From Knoellia koreensis (GTDB lineage Bacteria > Actinomycetota > Actinomycetes > Actinomycetales > Dermatophilaceae), in assembly GCF_013041615.1 (NCBI RefSeq), contig NZ_JABEPQ010000001.1, positions 186,001-250,000 on the forward strand: DNA of 64,000 nt, written 5' to 3'. The position numbers and the translations under genes were made by a program. The notes beneath the pieces are model-generated. The model did no database searches and was not told the origin of the DNA. It saw only the letters and a program-made list of their open reading frames with translations. Shown here piece after piece: positions 23,875 through 33,696 of the stretch. Each line of letters opens with the position of its first letter. The stretch's first letter is position 1.

Positions 23875-24897
23875 TCAGGGCAGGACGACGACCTGCGCGG
23901 CATACACCAGACCGGCGCCGAAGCCGATCTGCAGGGCGAGCCCACCGTGTGCCACTTCACCCTCGCGCAACATGCGCTCGGTTGCCAGCGGGATCGAGGC
24001 GGCCGAGGTGTTCGCGGTCTGGGCGATGTCGCGGGCGACGGGGATGTCCGGGGGCAGCTTGAGCTGCTTGATCATCGCGTCGATGATTCGCATGTTCGCC
24101 TGGTGGGGGATGAACGCGTCGAGGTCCTCGGCCCGCACCCCGGCTGCGTCGAGCGCCTTCTGGGCCACCGGCGCCATGCCCCACACGGCCCAGCGGAAGA
24201 CGGACTGGCCTGCCATGCCGATGGCCGGGCTGCCGATGCCACCGGACTCCTTGAGCTCGACCCAGGAGTCGCGCTGGCTGATCGTCTGCCACTGCGAGCC
24301 GTCCGAGCCCCACACCGTCGGCCCGATGGCCGGGGTGTCCGACGGGCCCACGATGGCCGCGCCGGCGCCGTCGCCGAAGATGAACGCGCTGCCGCGGTCG
24401 GTCGGGTCGGTGAAGTCGGACAGCTTCTCGACACCGACGACCAGGACGTGCTGGGCGCTGCCGCCGCGGACCATGTCGCTGGCGACGCTGATGCCGTGGC
24501 AGTAGCCGGCGCACGCGGCACCGATGTCGAACGCGGCACCGCGGATGCCGAGCCGGTCGGCGAGCATCGGTGCGGCGGCCGGGGTCTGGTAGGGGTGGGT
24601 GACCGTGGCGACGACCACCGCGTCGACCTGGGCGGCCTCGAGCCCGGCGGCCTGCAGCGCCTCCCGGCTCGCGGCCTCGGCCATGTCGACGACGGACTCG
24701 TCCTTGGCGGCGAACCGGCGCTCCTTGATGCCCGAGCGCTCCTGGATCCACTCGTCGCTGGAGTCGATCGCCTCGATGATCTCGGAGTTGGGCACGACCC
24801 GCTCGGGCCGGTAACCGCCGACGCCCATGATGCGCGAGAAGGCGGCTCCGGTCGGCGCCGAGATCGTCCCGGTGCCCTTGATGGTCGGTGGTGTCAT
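23875..24897 (-). CDS. fabH: Beta-ketoacyl-ACP synthase III
   Basis: A 340-residue enzyme condensing acyl-CoA primers with malonyl-ACP to start fatty-acid synthesis; in actinobacteria it usually accepts branched primers. The triad is Cys129 (GAACAGYCHG), His265 (IPHQANMR) and Asn296 (TANTSAAS). The ATG at 24897 sits one base after the fabD stop; a start at 24930 is in frame but overlaps fabD. Confidence 0.96.
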   Translation of the reverse strand: MTPPTIKGTGTISAPTGAAFSRIMGVGGYRPERVVPNSEIIEAIDSSDEWIQERSGIKERRFAAKDESVVDMAEAASREALQAAGLEAAQVDAVVVATVTHPYQTPAAAPMLADRLGIRGAAFDIGAACAGYCHGISVASDMVRGGSAQHVLVVGVEKLSDFTDPTDRGSAFIFGDGAGAAIVGPSDTPAIGPTVWGSDGSQWQTISQRDSWVELKESGGIGSPAIGMAGQSVFRWAVWGMAPVAQKALDAAGVRAEDLDAFIPHQANMRIIDAMIKQLKLPPDIPVARDIAQTANTSAASIPLATERMLREGEVAHGGLALQIGFGAGLVYAAQVVVLP

Positions 24898-24898
24898 G

Positions 24899-25840
24899 TC
24901 AGGCTTCCTGCTCTCGCGACGAGTGCTCACGGATCAGCGTGCGAGCCGCCTCGAGGTCGTCGGGCGTCTTCACCGCCAGGGTGGCCACCCCGGGCATCGC
25001 GCGCTTGGCGAGACCCACGAGGGTGCCGGCCGGGGGGAGCTCGATCAGCGCGGTGACGCCGAGGTCGAGCATGGTCTGCATGCACTGGTCCCAGCGGACC
25101 GGGTTGCTCACCTGGTTGACCAGGCGGGTCAGCGCGTCGGCGCCACCGGAGACTGCGGCTCCGTCGGCGTTGGACAGCAACGTCACGCCCGGGTCGCTCA
25201 CCTCGAAGTCGGCGCTCAGCGTGCGCAGCGAGTCGACGGCGGGTGCCATGTGCTCGGTGTGGAAGGCGCCGGCGACCTTGAGCGGGATGACCCTGGCCTT
25301 CGCGGGCGGGGCGGCGGCGAGGGCGGCCAGCTGCTCCAGGGTGCCGGCGGCGACGGTCTGCCCGGCACCGTTGGCGTTGGCCGGGGTCAGGCCGTGACGC
25401 TCGAGCGCCTCGGCCACCTCGGCCGGGTCGCCGCCGAGGACGGCGCTCATGCCGGTCGGGGTGACGGCCGACGCCTCGGCCATGCCCTTGCCGCGCTCGC
25501 GCACGAACGTCATCGCCTCGTCGTCGGACAGCACGCCGGCGAAGGCGGCCGCGGTGATCTCACCGACCGAGTGCCCGGCCGTGACGTCCGCGCCACCGGC
25601 TGCTGCGCCGTCGGGGAACAGCACCGAGGTCGCGGCGAGGCCCGCACCGACGATGAGCGGCTGGGCGACCGCGGTGTCCTTGATCGTGTCGGCGTCCGAC
25701 GTGGTGCCGTGGGCGACCAGGTCGATGCCGGCGACCTGCGACAGCGACTCGAGCCGGCTGCGGAACTCGGGGAGTTCCAGCCAGGGCGCCAGGAAGCCGG
25801 GGGTCTGGGAGCCCTGTCCAGGGCAGACGATGGCGAGCAC
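24899..25840 (-). CDS. fabD: Malonyl-CoA:ACP transacylase
   Basis: A 313-residue acyltransferase loading malonate onto AcpP. Features are the N-terminal CPGQGSQTPGF motif, the nucleophile Ser91 in GHSVGE, and a later active-site histidine in GAFHTEHM. The GTG at 25840 with GAGG upstream gives the canonical N-terminus; the longer in-frame reading beyond it covers the fasR end and is not used. First structural gene after fasR. Confidence 0.94.
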   Translation of the reverse strand: MLAIVCPGQGSQTPGFLAPWLELPEFRSRLESLSQVAGIDLVAHGTTSDADTIKDTAVAQPLIVGAGLAATSVLFPDGAAAGGADVTAGHSVGEITAAAFAGVLSDDEAMTFVRERGKGMAEASAVTPTGMSAVLGGDPAEVAEALERHGLTPANANGAGQTVAAGTLEQLAALAAAPPAKARVIPLKVAGAFHTEHMAPAVDSLRTLSADFEVSDPGVTLLSNADGAAVSGGADALTRLVNQVSNPVRWDQCMQTMLDLGVTALIELPPAGTLVGLAKRAMPGVATLAVKTPDDLEAARTLIREHSSREQEA

Positions 25841-25950
25841 GTGACCAGCCTCGCCGGTCGACGGTGGGGGAGGCGTCACCGTTCGGTACGAACTTGGCCG
25901 ACCCGCTTTGTGGGAAACCTCCAAAATGCGCACGGTATGCCGCGTCGTCG
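25841..25950 (-). promoter_or_regulatory. fabD operon promoter region with candidate operators
   Basis: The gap between fasR and fabD holds a 19-bp imperfect palindrome, TTTGTGGGAAACCTCCAAA (25907-25925), and the 13-bp palindrome GTTCGGTACGAAC (25881-25893). FasR is known in other actinobacteria to activate this promoter, so the first palindrome is a candidate FasR site. This is inference from position. Confidence 0.45.
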
Positions 25951-27144
25951 TCAGCCGGGTGTGGCGCGCCTCACGACGCCGCCGGGACGGCTCAGCCGAC
26001 CCAGCCCCAGCGCGATCCGCACGGTGTGCGCGTCGTGCGGGTCGGTGAGCTGGTACCCCGTCAACTCGGCGATCCGGCCGAGCCGGTAGCGGACCGTGTT
26101 GGGGTGGACGAACAGCACCCGGGCGGTGCCCTCGAGGCCGCCGCCGGTCTCGAGGTAGGCCGATGCCGTGTCCAGCAGGCCACTGCCTGCGGTCGACAAC
26201 GGGTGCCAGATGCGGTCGAGCAGCAACGCCCGCGCCGGCGCGTCCCCGACGAGCACGCGCTCGGCCAGGAGGTCGTCTGCGGCGACCGGCCGGGGCGCCG
26301 CCGGCCACGCCTGGGCGCAGCTCTGCCCGGCCAGCGCCGCGCGCGCCGAACGGCCGGCGGCGAACAGGTGGGGGACCGTGGGCCCGACGACGAGCGGCCC
26401 GTCGCCGAAGTGGTCGTCCACGGATCGGGCCGCGCTCATGGGGTCGTCGACGTTGCCGAAGATGCACACGAGTCGCCGGCCCTGCACCGCGGCCAGGGTG
26501 TCGACCCCGATGCGCTCAGCGGCACGCCGCAGCCCGTCAACCACGCCTGCGGGACTGCCGTGCGGGGTGCTGCCCGCGACCACCGCAACCCGGGTGGTCG
26601 AGCCCCAGCCGAGCGCCGCCGCCCGCGACTGCATCGAGTCGTCGGCCTCGCCACGCAGCACCGCGTCGACGACGAGTCCCTCGAGCCGGGCGTCCCAGGC
26701 GCCGCGCGCCTCGGCCGCCTGCGCGTAGACCTCCGCGGCGGCGAACGCGATCTCGCGCGAGTAGCGCAGCACCGCCTCGCGCAGCGCCTGCTCCTCGCCC
26801 GGCTCGGCGAGCGCGGTCGCGTCCTGCTCGACGACGTCGACCACCGACCGGACGAGGTCGAGGGTCTGGCGCAGGGTGATCGAGCGGGTCAGCTCGCGCG
26901 GCGCCGTCCCGAACACGTCGGCCGTCACCGGGGTCTGGTCGCCGCCGTCGCGCAGCCACGCGATGAACGCGGCGATGCCCGCCTGGGCCACCAGGCCGAC
27001 CCATGACCGGTCCTCGGCGGACAGGGCGCGGTACCACTCGTGGCTGGCCTCCATCCGTCGCGTCGCACCCGAGGACAGCTCGCCCGCCGCGGCCTCGACC
27101 CGGCGCAGCGAGGCGCGGGACAGGTCGAGGTGGGCGGCCGGCAT
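25951..27144 (-). CDS. fasR: FasR-type PucR/CdaR regulator of fatty-acid synthesis
   Basis: A 397-residue regulator. The C-terminal PucR-type helix-turn-helix is LLDTASAYLETGGGLEGTARVLFVHPNTVRYRLGRIAEL, preceded by a GGDEF-like CdaR middle domain. Gene order with fabD-fabH-acpP-fabF matches Streptomyces fasR, an activator of the fab operon. The start codon lies inside an inverted pair of the GTATGCCG octamer (27139-27167). Confidence 0.9.
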   Translation of the reverse strand: MPAAHLDLSRASLRRVEAAAGELSSGATRRMEASHEWYRALSAEDRSWVGLVAQAGIAAFIAWLRDGGDQTPVTADVFGTAPRELTRSITLRQTLDLVRSVVDVVEQDATALAEPGEEQALREAVLRYSREIAFAAAEVYAQAAEARGAWDARLEGLVVDAVLRGEADDSMQSRAAALGWGSTTRVAVVAGSTPHGSPAGVVDGLRRAAERIGVDTLAAVQGRRLVCIFGNVDDPMSAARSVDDHFGDGPLVVGPTVPHLFAAGRSARAALAGQSCAQAWPAAPRPVAADDLLAERVLVGDAPARALLLDRIWHPLSTAGSGLLDTASAYLETGGGLEGTARVLFVHPNTVRYRLGRIAELTGYQLTDPHDAHTVRIALGLGRLSRPGGVVRRATPG

Positions 27145-27270
27145 ACGGGGAGTCTATTTGTATGCCGCCCACAACGGCCCGCGCCCGGCACCGAGCCTTT
27201 GCCAGCCCTTCACCCCGGTGCCACTGGCACGTCGCCCGCGGCACCCGGCGGCCTTCCTAGCGTCGCGGTC

Positions 27271-28404
27271 ATGAAGCGAACCCTGTCCCTGCTCATCGCA
27301 GGAGCTGCCATGACCACGCTCGCCCTCCAGGCGCCGGCGACCGCCGCACCGGTCGCGGAGCGCACGCCTGCGGCGTCGAAGGCGAAGACCACCACCCCGC
27401 TCGTCATCGGGCACCGCGGCGCCTCGGGCTACCGGCCCGAGCACACGCTGGCGTCCTACGAGCTCGCCGCCCGGATGGGCGCCGACTTCATCGAGCCCGA
27501 CCTCGTGTCCACCAAGGACGGTGTCCTCGTCGCCCGCCACGAGAACGAGATCGGCGGCACCACGGACGTCGCCAACCACCCGGAGTTCGCCAGCCGCAAG
27601 ACCACCAAGGTGGTCGACGGTGCGCGGCTGACGGGCTGGTTCACCGAGGACTTCACCCTCGCCGAGCTGCGCACCCTGCGTGCCAAGGAGCGGCTGCCGC
27701 AGGTGCGCCAGGAGAACACCATGTACGACGGCCTCTGGCAGGTGCCGACCTTCCAGGAGGTCCTCGACCTGCGCGCACGCCTGTCCAAGGAGCTCGGCCG
27801 CACCATCGGCGTCTACCCGGAGACCAAGCACCCCACCTACTTCCGCTCCATCGGGTTGCCGCTGGAGGACCCGCTGGTGGCCCAGCTGCGCAAGGCCGGC
27901 CTCGACAAGGCCAAGGCGCCCGTCTTCGTCCAGTCCTTCGAGCTGACCAACCTCATCGAGCTGCGCACGGCCTACCGCGTCAAGGCGCCACTGGTGTTCC
28001 TCACCTCGGCGTCGGGTGCGCCCTACGACCTCAAGTCCAGCGGTGACCCGCGCACCTACAAGGACCTCACCTCGGCGGCCGGGCTGCGCTCGATCTCCCC
28101 GTGGGTCAACGGAATCGGGCCCGACAAGAACCAGGTGATCCCGCGTGACCCGGACGGCACGCTCGGCACGCCGACCAGCCTGGTGAGGGACGCGCACGCG
28201 GCCGGCCTCAAGGTCCACCCCTACACGTTCCGCAACGAGAACCAGTTCCTGCCCGTGGACTACCGCGTCGGCACCGACCCGACCGCCTACGGCCGCGCCA
28301 TCGACGAGCAGGTGGAGTTCCTCAAGACCGGCATCGACGGGTTGTTCACCGACAACACCGACACCGGGGTCATCGCCCGCAAGGAGTTCCTCGGCCGCGA
28401 CTGA
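27271..28404 (+). CDS. glpQ: Secreted glycerophosphodiester phosphodiesterase
   Basis: A 377-residue GlpQ-type enzyme that would hydrolyse glycerophosphodiesters to glycerol-3-phosphate outside the cell. A Sec signal peptide (MKRTLSLLIAGAAMTTLALQ, cleavage after ATAA) precedes the TIM-barrel domain with IGHRGASGYRPEHT (catalytic His-Arg), FIEPDLVSTKDG and the general-base histidine in VARHENEI. The ATG at 27271 gives a clean signal peptide. The usual length is about 370. Confidence 0.93.
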   Translation: MKRTLSLLIAGAAMTTLALQAPATAAPVAERTPAASKAKTTTPLVIGHRGASGYRPEHTLASYELAARMGADFIEPDLVSTKDGVLVARHENEIGGTTDVANHPEFASRKTTKVVDGARLTGWFTEDFTLAELRTLRAKERLPQVRQENTMYDGLWQVPTFQEVLDLRARLSKELGRTIGVYPETKHPTYFRSIGLPLEDPLVAQLRKAGLDKAKAPVFVQSFELTNLIELRTAYRVKAPLVFLTSASGAPYDLKSSGDPRTYKDLTSAAGLRSISPWVNGIGPDKNQVIPRDPDGTLGTPTSLVRDAHAAGLKVHPYTFRNENQFLPVDYRVGTDPTAYGRAIDEQVEFLKTGIDGLFTDNTDTGVIARKEFLGRD

Positions 28405-28412
28405 GTCGTCGC

Positions 28413-28426
28413 CCGAGGGTCCTCGG
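28413..28426. terminator. Short hairpin between glpQ and epimerase
   Basis: CCGAGG-GT-CCTCGG forms a 6-bp stem with a 2-nt loop between two convergent stops 23 bp apart. It could act in both directions but is weak. Confidence 0.3.
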
Positions 28427-28427
28427 C

Positions 28428-29321
28428 TCAGACGTGGTCGCGCCAGGAATGGCGCGGGTCGTAGCCGAGGACCCGTCGGGCCTTGTCGATGGCGAGGAGC
28501 GTCTCGTGCTCGCCGAGCTCGCGGCGCACCTCGACGCCGGGGAACTCCTGCGCCATCAGCGAGGCGCTCGACCGGCTCATCACCGTGTCGGCGTTCGCGA
28601 TGATGAACACCTCGGCGCCGGGTACGTCGTAGGCCAGGGCGCGCTCGACGGCCTGCGCGCCGTCACGGGCGTCGATGTAGCCCCACAGGTTCCAGCGTCG
28701 CAGCGCCGGGTCGTCGTCGAAGGCCGGGAACTGCGCGTAGTCCTGCACCTCCATGACGTTGGAGAACCGCAGCCCGATCGCGACCAGCTCGGGGTCCCAG
28801 CGGCAGAAGTGCCGGGCCATCTCCTCCTCGAGCGTCTTGTTGAGCGAGTACGTGGACTCGGGCCGGGGCGCGTACTCCTCGTCAACGGGGGCGTACGGCG
28901 GTGGGGTGTCGAAGGGCAGGCCGAGCACGGTCTCGCTGGAGGCCCAGACCACTGTGTGGATCCCGAGCGCACGGGCCGCGGCGAAGATGTTGTAGGTGCT
29001 GGACGAGTTGTTGGCGAACGTCACCGCGTTGGAGTGCAGGCCCGGCTGGGGGATCGCCGCCAGGTGCACCACCGCGTCGACCGGCCGCGCGTGCTCGTCG
29101 ACGCTCCCCGACAACGCGTCTACGACCTGCCCGTAGTCCGTCAGGTCGACGAGCATGAACTCACCCTCGATGTCCCGCGGGTCCCGCCCACCGGCCCGGT
29201 CGACGGCCAGCACGTCGACGCCGAGGTCACGCAGGTGGGTGACGACGGCGCGGCCGAGCTTGCCGGTGGCCCCGGTGACGACGACGCGGCGAGGAAGGGT
29301 GCTGTGTGGGGTGGAGGTCAT
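28428..29321 (-). CDS. NAD(P)-dependent epimerase/reductase (extended SDR)
   Basis: A 297-residue short-chain dehydrogenase of the epimerase type. The nucleotide-binding glycine motif is VVVTGATGKLGRA and the catalytic YxxxK is YSLNK, with an upstream Ser in WASSETV. The substrate is unknown; nearest general resemblance is to NAD-dependent epimerase/dehydratase proteins acting on sugar nucleotides or uronates. The ATG at 29321 has GAGG about ten bases upstream; an ATG at 29330 is also possible. Confidence 0.82.
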   Translation of the reverse strand: MTSTPHSTLPRRVVVTGATGKLGRAVVTHLRDLGVDVLAVDRAGGRDPRDIEGEFMLVDLTDYGQVVDALSGSVDEHARPVDAVVHLAAIPQPGLHSNAVTFANNSSSTYNIFAAARALGIHTVVWASSETVLGLPFDTPPPYAPVDEEYAPRPESTYSLNKTLEEEMARHFCRWDPELVAIGLRFSNVMEVQDYAQFPAFDDDPALRRWNLWGYIDARDGAQAVERALAYDVPGAEVFIIANADTVMSRSSASLMAQEFPGVEVRRELGEHETLLAIDKARRVLGYDPRHSWRDHV

Positions 29322-29364
29322 GGGGTCCATCCTCGCCGTCGCGGACGCGTCTCGCACCCGATAG

Positions 29365-29402
29365 AGGTATGCCGCCCGCTCACGTGAGCGGGCGGCATAC
29401 CT
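29365..29402 (-). terminator. Perfect 38-bp palindromic terminator of aceE
   Basis: Two 19-bp arms (29365-29383 and 29384-29402) meet without a spacer and are perfectly complementary. They begin with AGGTATGCCGCC and end with the reverse complement. The outer part of each arm is the GTATGCCG octamer, so one inverted octamer pair makes the stem. It lies 26 bp after the aceE stop and before the epimerase start. Confidence 0.82.
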
Positions 29403-29427
29403 TTGTGTGCCAACGGATTTGGCGTGG

Positions 29428-32202
29428 TCAGCTCTCTCCGCCGGCGTTGCCGGACGTGCCGGCGGTGACGTCGAGCAGGCGGTAGCGCTGGGCTGCCTCA
29501 CGGGCGACGGAGGCGTCGACCTCGCCGCGCTCCACCAGCATCTGCAGGGCCCGCACCGCGACCGACGGGCCGTCGATGTGGAAGAACCGGCGCGCCGCCG
29601 GGCGGGTGTCGGAGAAGCCGAACCCGTCCGCCCCGAGGGAAGCGAAGTCGTTCGGCACCCACTGCGCGATCTGGTCCTGCACCTGGCGCATGTAGTCGGA
29701 CACCGCCACCACCGGGCCACGCGTGCCCTGCAGCTTCTCGGTGACGAACGGGGTGCGGGCCTCACCGTCGGGGTGGAGGAACCGCTGCTCATCGGCGGCC
29801 ATCGCGTCGCGGCGCAGCTCGCTCCACGACGTCACGGACCACACGTCGGCGACGACGCCCCAGTCGTTGCGCAACAGCTCCTGGGCCTCCAGGGCCCACG
29901 GCACACCGACACCGGAGGCGAGCAGCTGCACCCGCGGCGCGTCCGGGCCGAGCCCGTCCTCGATGCCGGGGGCGAAGAGGTACATGCCCTTGAGGATTCC
30001 CTCGCGGTCGACGTTCTCCGGCTCGGCCGGCTGCACCATGGGCTCGTTGTAGACGGTCAGGTAGTAGATGAGGTTCTCGTTCTCACCACTGTCCTGGCCG
30101 TACATGCGGCGCAGGCCTTCCTCCATGATGTGCGCGATCTCGTAGGCGAAGGCCGGGTCGTAGGACACGACGGCCGGGTTGGTCGCGGCGAGCAGCTGGC
30201 TGTGTCCGTCGGCGTGCTGCAGCCCCTCACCGGTGAGGGTGGTGCGGCCGGCGGTGGCGCCGATGAGGAACCCGCGGGTCATCTGGTCGGCGGCCGCCCA
30301 GATCGAGTCACCCGTGCGCTGGAACCCGAACATCGAGTAGAAGACGTAGATCGGGATCATCGGCTCGCCGTGGGTGGCATAGGAGGTGCCCGCGGCAGTG
30401 AAGGCCGCCAGCGACCCGGCCTCGTTGATGCCGAGGTGCAGGATCTGCCCCTGCTCGGACTCCTTGTAGGCGAGCATCAGCTCGGCGTCGACCGAGGTGT
30501 AGTGCTGGCCGTGCGGGTTGTAGATCTTGATCGTCGGGAAGAAGGAGTCCATGCCGAAGGTGCGTGCCTCGTCCGGGATGATCGGCACGACCCGCTTGCC
30601 GAACTCCTTGTCGCGCATGAGCTCCTTGAGCAGCCGGACGAACGCCATCGTCGTGGCGACCTCCTGCTTGCCGGTGCCCTTCTTCACCACGTCGTAGGCC
30701 TTGTGGTCGGGCAGCTTCAGCGGGGCGTGCTCGACCTTGCGGATCGGCAGCCCGCCGCCGAGCTTCTCGCGGCGCTCGCGCAGGTACTTGATGGCCGGGT
30801 CGTCCGGACCGGGGTTGTAGTACGGCGGCAGGTAGGGGTCCTTCTCCAGCTGCTCGTCGGAGATCGGGAGCTTGAGGCCGTCGCGCAGACCCTTGAGGTC
30901 GTCGAGGGTCAGCTTCTTCATCTGGTGGGTCGCGTTGCGCCCGGCGAAGTGGGTGCCGAGGCCATAACCCTTGATGGTCTTGGCGAGGATGACCGTGGGC
31001 TGGCCGGTGTGGTTCATGGCTGCCTGGTATGCCGCGAAGACCTTGCGGTAGTCGTGGCCGCCGCGCTTGAGCTTCCACCAGATGTCCTCGTCGGACCAGT
31101 CCTTGACCATGTCGCGGGTGCGCGGGTCGCGGCCGAAGAAGTGGTCGCGGACGTACTTGCCGTCGTTGGCGCGGAACGTCTGGTAGTCGCCGTCGCTCGT
31201 GGTGTTCATGAGGTGGACCAGTGCGCCGTCGCGGTCGGCGGCGAGCAGCGGGTCCCAGCCGCGGCCCCAGACGACCTTGATGACGTTCCAGCCGGCGCCA
31301 CGGAAGAAGGCCTCGAGCTCCTGGATGATCTTGCCGTTGCCGCGCACCGGGCCGTCGAGCCGCTGGAGGTTGGCGTTGATGACGAAGGTGAGGTTGTCGA
31401 GCTCCTCGTTGGCCGCGAGCTGGAGCAGGCCGCGCGACTCCGGCTCGTCCATCTCGCCGTCACCGAGGAACGCCCAGACGTGCTGCTGGCTGGTGTCCTT
31501 GATGCCGCGGTTGTGGAGGTACTTGTTGAACTGGGCCTGGTAGATCGCGTTCATCGGGCCGATGCCCATGGACACCGTCGGGAACTGCCAGAAGTCGGGC
31601 ATGAGCCGCGGGTGCGGGTAGGACGGGAGGCCGACCGGCTGGCCGCCGACGATGTGGCTCTTCTCCTGCCGGAAGCCGTCCATCTGGTCCTCGGTCAGGC
31701 GGCCCTCGAGGAACGCGCGAGCGTACATGCCGGGGGAGGCGTGGCCCTGGAAGAACACCTGGTCGCCGCCACCCGGGTGGTCGACGCCGCGCCAGAAGTG
31801 GTTGAACCCGACCTCGTAGAGGGTCGCGGCCGAGGCGTACGTGGAGATGTGGCCGCCGACGCCGACACCCGGGCGCTGGGCACGGTGCACCATGACCGCG
31901 GCGTTCCAGCGCAGGTAGGCGCGGTAGCGGCGCTCGACCTCCTCGTCACCGGGGAACCACGGCTCCTGCTCGGGCGCGATGGTGTTGATGTAGTCGGTCG
32001 CCGTCAGCGACGGGACCCCGACCTGCTGCTCGCGGGCGCGCTCGAGCAGCTTGAGCATCACGTAGCGGGCCCGGTTGCGGCCGCCGGCCTCGATGACACC
32101 GTCGAGCGACTCGAGCCACTCCTGGGTCTCGTCCGGGTCGATGTCCGGGAGCTGGCTGGGGATGCCGTTGAGGATGGGTCCGGCTTCCTCGCGTGCGGCC
32201 AC
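29428..32202 (-). CDS. aceE: Pyruvate dehydrogenase E1 component, homodimeric
   Basis: A 924-residue thiamine-diphosphate enzyme decarboxylating pyruvate for the pyruvate dehydrogenase complex. The TPP motif is [10 protein letters not shown] with [12 protein letters not shown], and AceE-family segments [20 protein letters not shown] and [17 protein letters not shown] are present. The length is typical (about 900). It stands alone, as usual in actinobacteria where E2 and E3 are elsewhere. It ends at the palindromic terminator. Confidence 0.97.
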   Translation of the reverse strand: MAAREEAGPILNGIPSQLPDIDPDETQEWLESLDGVIEAGGRNRARYVMLKLLERAREQQVGVPSLTATDYINTIAPEQEPWFPGDEEVERRYRAYLRWNAAVMVHRAQRPGVGVGGHISTYASAATLYEVGFNHFWRGVDHPGGGDQVFFQGHASPGMYARAFLEGRLTEDQMDGFRQEKSHIVGGQPVGLPSYPHPRLMPDFWQFPTVSMGIGPMNAIYQAQFNKYLHNRGIKDTSQQHVWAFLGDGEMDEPESRGLLQLAANEELDNLTFVINANLQRLDGPVRGNGKIIQELEAFFRGAGWNVIKVVWGRGWDPLLAADRDGALVHLMNTTSDGDYQTFRANDGKYVRDHFFGRDPRTRDMVKDWSDEDIWWKLKRGGHDYRKVFAAYQAAMNHTGQPTVILAKTIKGYGLGTHFAGRNATHQMKKLTLDDLKGLRDGLKLPISDEQLEKDPYLPPYYNPGPDDPAIKYLRERREKLGGGLPIRKVEHAPLKLPDHKAYDVVKKGTGKQEVATTMAFVRLLKELMRDKEFGKRVVPIIPDEARTFGMDSFFPTIKIYNPHGQHYTSVDAELMLAYKESEQGQILHLGINEAGSLAAFTAAGTSYATHGEPMIPIYVFYSMFGFQRTGDSIWAAADQMTRGFLIGATAGRTTLTGEGLQHADGHSQLLAATNPAVVSYDPAFAYEIAHIMEEGLRRMYGQDSGENENLIYYLTVYNEPMVQPAEPENVDREGILKGMYLFAPGIEDGLGPDAPRVQLLASGVGVPWALEAQELLRNDWGVVADVWSVTSWSELRRDAMAADEQRFLHPDGEARTPFVTEKLQGTRGPVVAVSDYMRQVQDQIAQWVPNDFASLGADGFGFSDTRPAARRFFHIDGPSVAVRALQMLVERGEVDASVAREAAQRYRLLDVTAGTSGNAGGES

Positions 32203-32296
32203 GGTCGTGGGTCCTTTCTCGCGCTTGGGTCGCGGGGTTGCCTGCGACCTCTTCCATCTTCCACCCCCGCGAGGCGTGGGTCACAACCGGCGGTGG

Positions 32297-33151
32297 CTAC
32301 TGGCCAGTATGCGAAGCGAGCCCCAGCCGCTGCCCACCGGCATACACGGTCATCCGGGGGTCACGGGTGAAGCCCACGAGCGTCAGCCCCGAGGTGCGCG
32401 CGAGCTCGACCGCGAGCGACGACGGCGCGGACACGGCGACGAGCGCGGGGATGCCCGCCATCACTGCCTTCTGCACCAGCTCGAAGCTCGCCCGTCCACT
32501 GACGACCAGGACGTGACCGGACAACGGCAGCAGCCCTTCGCGTCCGGCCCACCCGATGACCTTGTCGACGGCGTTGTGCCGGCCGACGTCCTCGCGCACC
32601 ACCAGTGGCTCGCCGTCGGCGGTGAAGATGCCCGCTGCGTGCAACCCACCGGTCTTGTCGAACACCTTCTGCTGCTCGCGCAGCCGCCCCGGCAGGCCGA
32701 CCACCACCTCCGGTGAGAGTCGCACGGAGTCGTCGGCGACGGCATACGGGCTCGTGGCGGTGATGGCGTCGACGCTCGTCTTGCCGCACACGCCGCAGGC
32801 ACTGCTCTGGTAGCCGCTGCGGGCGGTGCGGTCGAGGTCGGGCACGACGCCGGGGGTGAGCGTCACGTCGACGACGTTGTAGGTGGGAGAACCGGATTCG
32901 TCCTCGTCGAGGCAGTGCATGAGCTGTGCGACGTCGGTCGGCTTGGTCACCACCGCCTCGGTGAGCAGGTTGCCGAGGGTGAGGTCGAAGTCGTCGCCCG
33001 GAGTGCGCATGGTGACCGTGATGGTCTGGCCGCCGACCCTGATCTCGAGCGGCTCCTCGACGGCGAGCGTGTCCGGGCGGCGCGTCTCGCGCACCGTGCC
33101 GTCGACGACCTCCACACGCGTGCTCGGCACCCGCTGCGTCACTCGTCCCAT
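32297..33151 (-). CDS. fdhD: Formate dehydrogenase accessory sulfurtransferase
   Basis: A 284-residue FdhD protein that transfers sulfur to the molybdenum cofactor of formate dehydrogenase. The essential cysteines are Cys119 and Cys122 in SACGVCGK. The FdhD-family blocks EEPLEIRVGG, TPGDDFDLTLGNLLTEA, REDVGRHNAVDKVIGW and VSGRASFELVQKA are all present. No formate dehydrogenase lies in the window. Confidence 0.95.
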   Translation of the reverse strand: MGRVTQRVPSTRVEVVDGTVRETRRPDTLAVEEPLEIRVGGQTITVTMRTPGDDFDLTLGNLLTEAVVTKPTDVAQLMHCLDEDESGSPTYNVVDVTLTPGVVPDLDRTARSGYQSSACGVCGKTSVDAITATSPYAVADDSVRLSPEVVVGLPGRLREQQKVFDKTGGLHAAGIFTADGEPLVVREDVGRHNAVDKVIGWAGREGLLPLSGHVLVVSGRASFELVQKAVMAGIPALVAVSAPSSLAVELARTSGLTLVGFTRDPRMTVYAGGQRLGLASHTGQ

Positions 33152-33396
33152 GGTTCGAGGGTATGCCGCGTGGTCGCCGTGGGCGCGCGGCGGTGTGGCT
33201 CATGGGGTACGGGTGGAAGAACGTGCACGCCCTCAGGTGGGGATGGAGGGGTGCCAAGGCTGGCGGTCGGTTGCCGTACGGCTGGCCGCTGCACCAACGA
33301 CGGCAAATATTGTGAGCACAGTCGCGTACCAAGTGACCTACAAGCAATATCACCGGCAGAGTTACTGAGCTTGGCCCAACTTGAAGGACGGACGCT
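33152..33396. other. AT-richer intergenic region upstream of small ORF
   Basis: The first part carries an octamer at 33161-33168. From about 33300 the composition drops in GC (AAATATTGTGAGC, CAATATCACC). No ORF other than the one at 33397 is credible. The AT-rich part probably holds the promoter of that ORF. Confidence 0.4.
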
Positions 33397-33567
33397 GTGA
33401 ACGATGGTCAATGGGACTGCCTAAACGGCTTGCTCCGCAACGCCCTGGCCGAAGTTCGGTGGAGGATGCCGGGCCTTTCCGAACAGGACCTGGATCGCTT
33501 AGGAGATGAACTGACGGACCGCCTCATTGATGACGTGGTGGTGGTGAGCGGTGCCCCAAGGGAATGA
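33397..33567 (+). CDS. Small hypothetical protein (56 aa)
   Basis: A 56-residue acidic helical protein, beginning VNDGQWDCLNGLLRNALAEV and ending VVVVSGAPRE. The GTG start has AAGGACGGA upstream. Codon use is more AT-tolerant than the neighbours (TTA, AAC, CTA codons), suggesting acquired DNA. The sequence reads as an ordinary helical protein with no low complexity, which supports coding. No family is recognised. Confidence 0.5.
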   Translation: MNDGQWDCLNGLLRNALAEVRWRMPGLSEQDLDRLGDELTDRLIDDVVVVSGAPRE

Positions 33568-33696
33568 GAACACGCGCGGCGGCAAGTGAAGCTCCCACGG
33601 CCGGATGGTGGCAGTTCATGGGTGGCGACAGTGCCGAGCACTTGGTCAATGTGACCGACCGACACCACGGCCTGCGGGTGCGGTTAGGTTGGGGGA

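Noticed and set aside
29407-32370. Plus-strand ORF of 987 codons opposite aceE
   Set aside because: aceE is unmistakable on the minus strand; the antisense frame is open only because of codon bias in GC-rich DNA.
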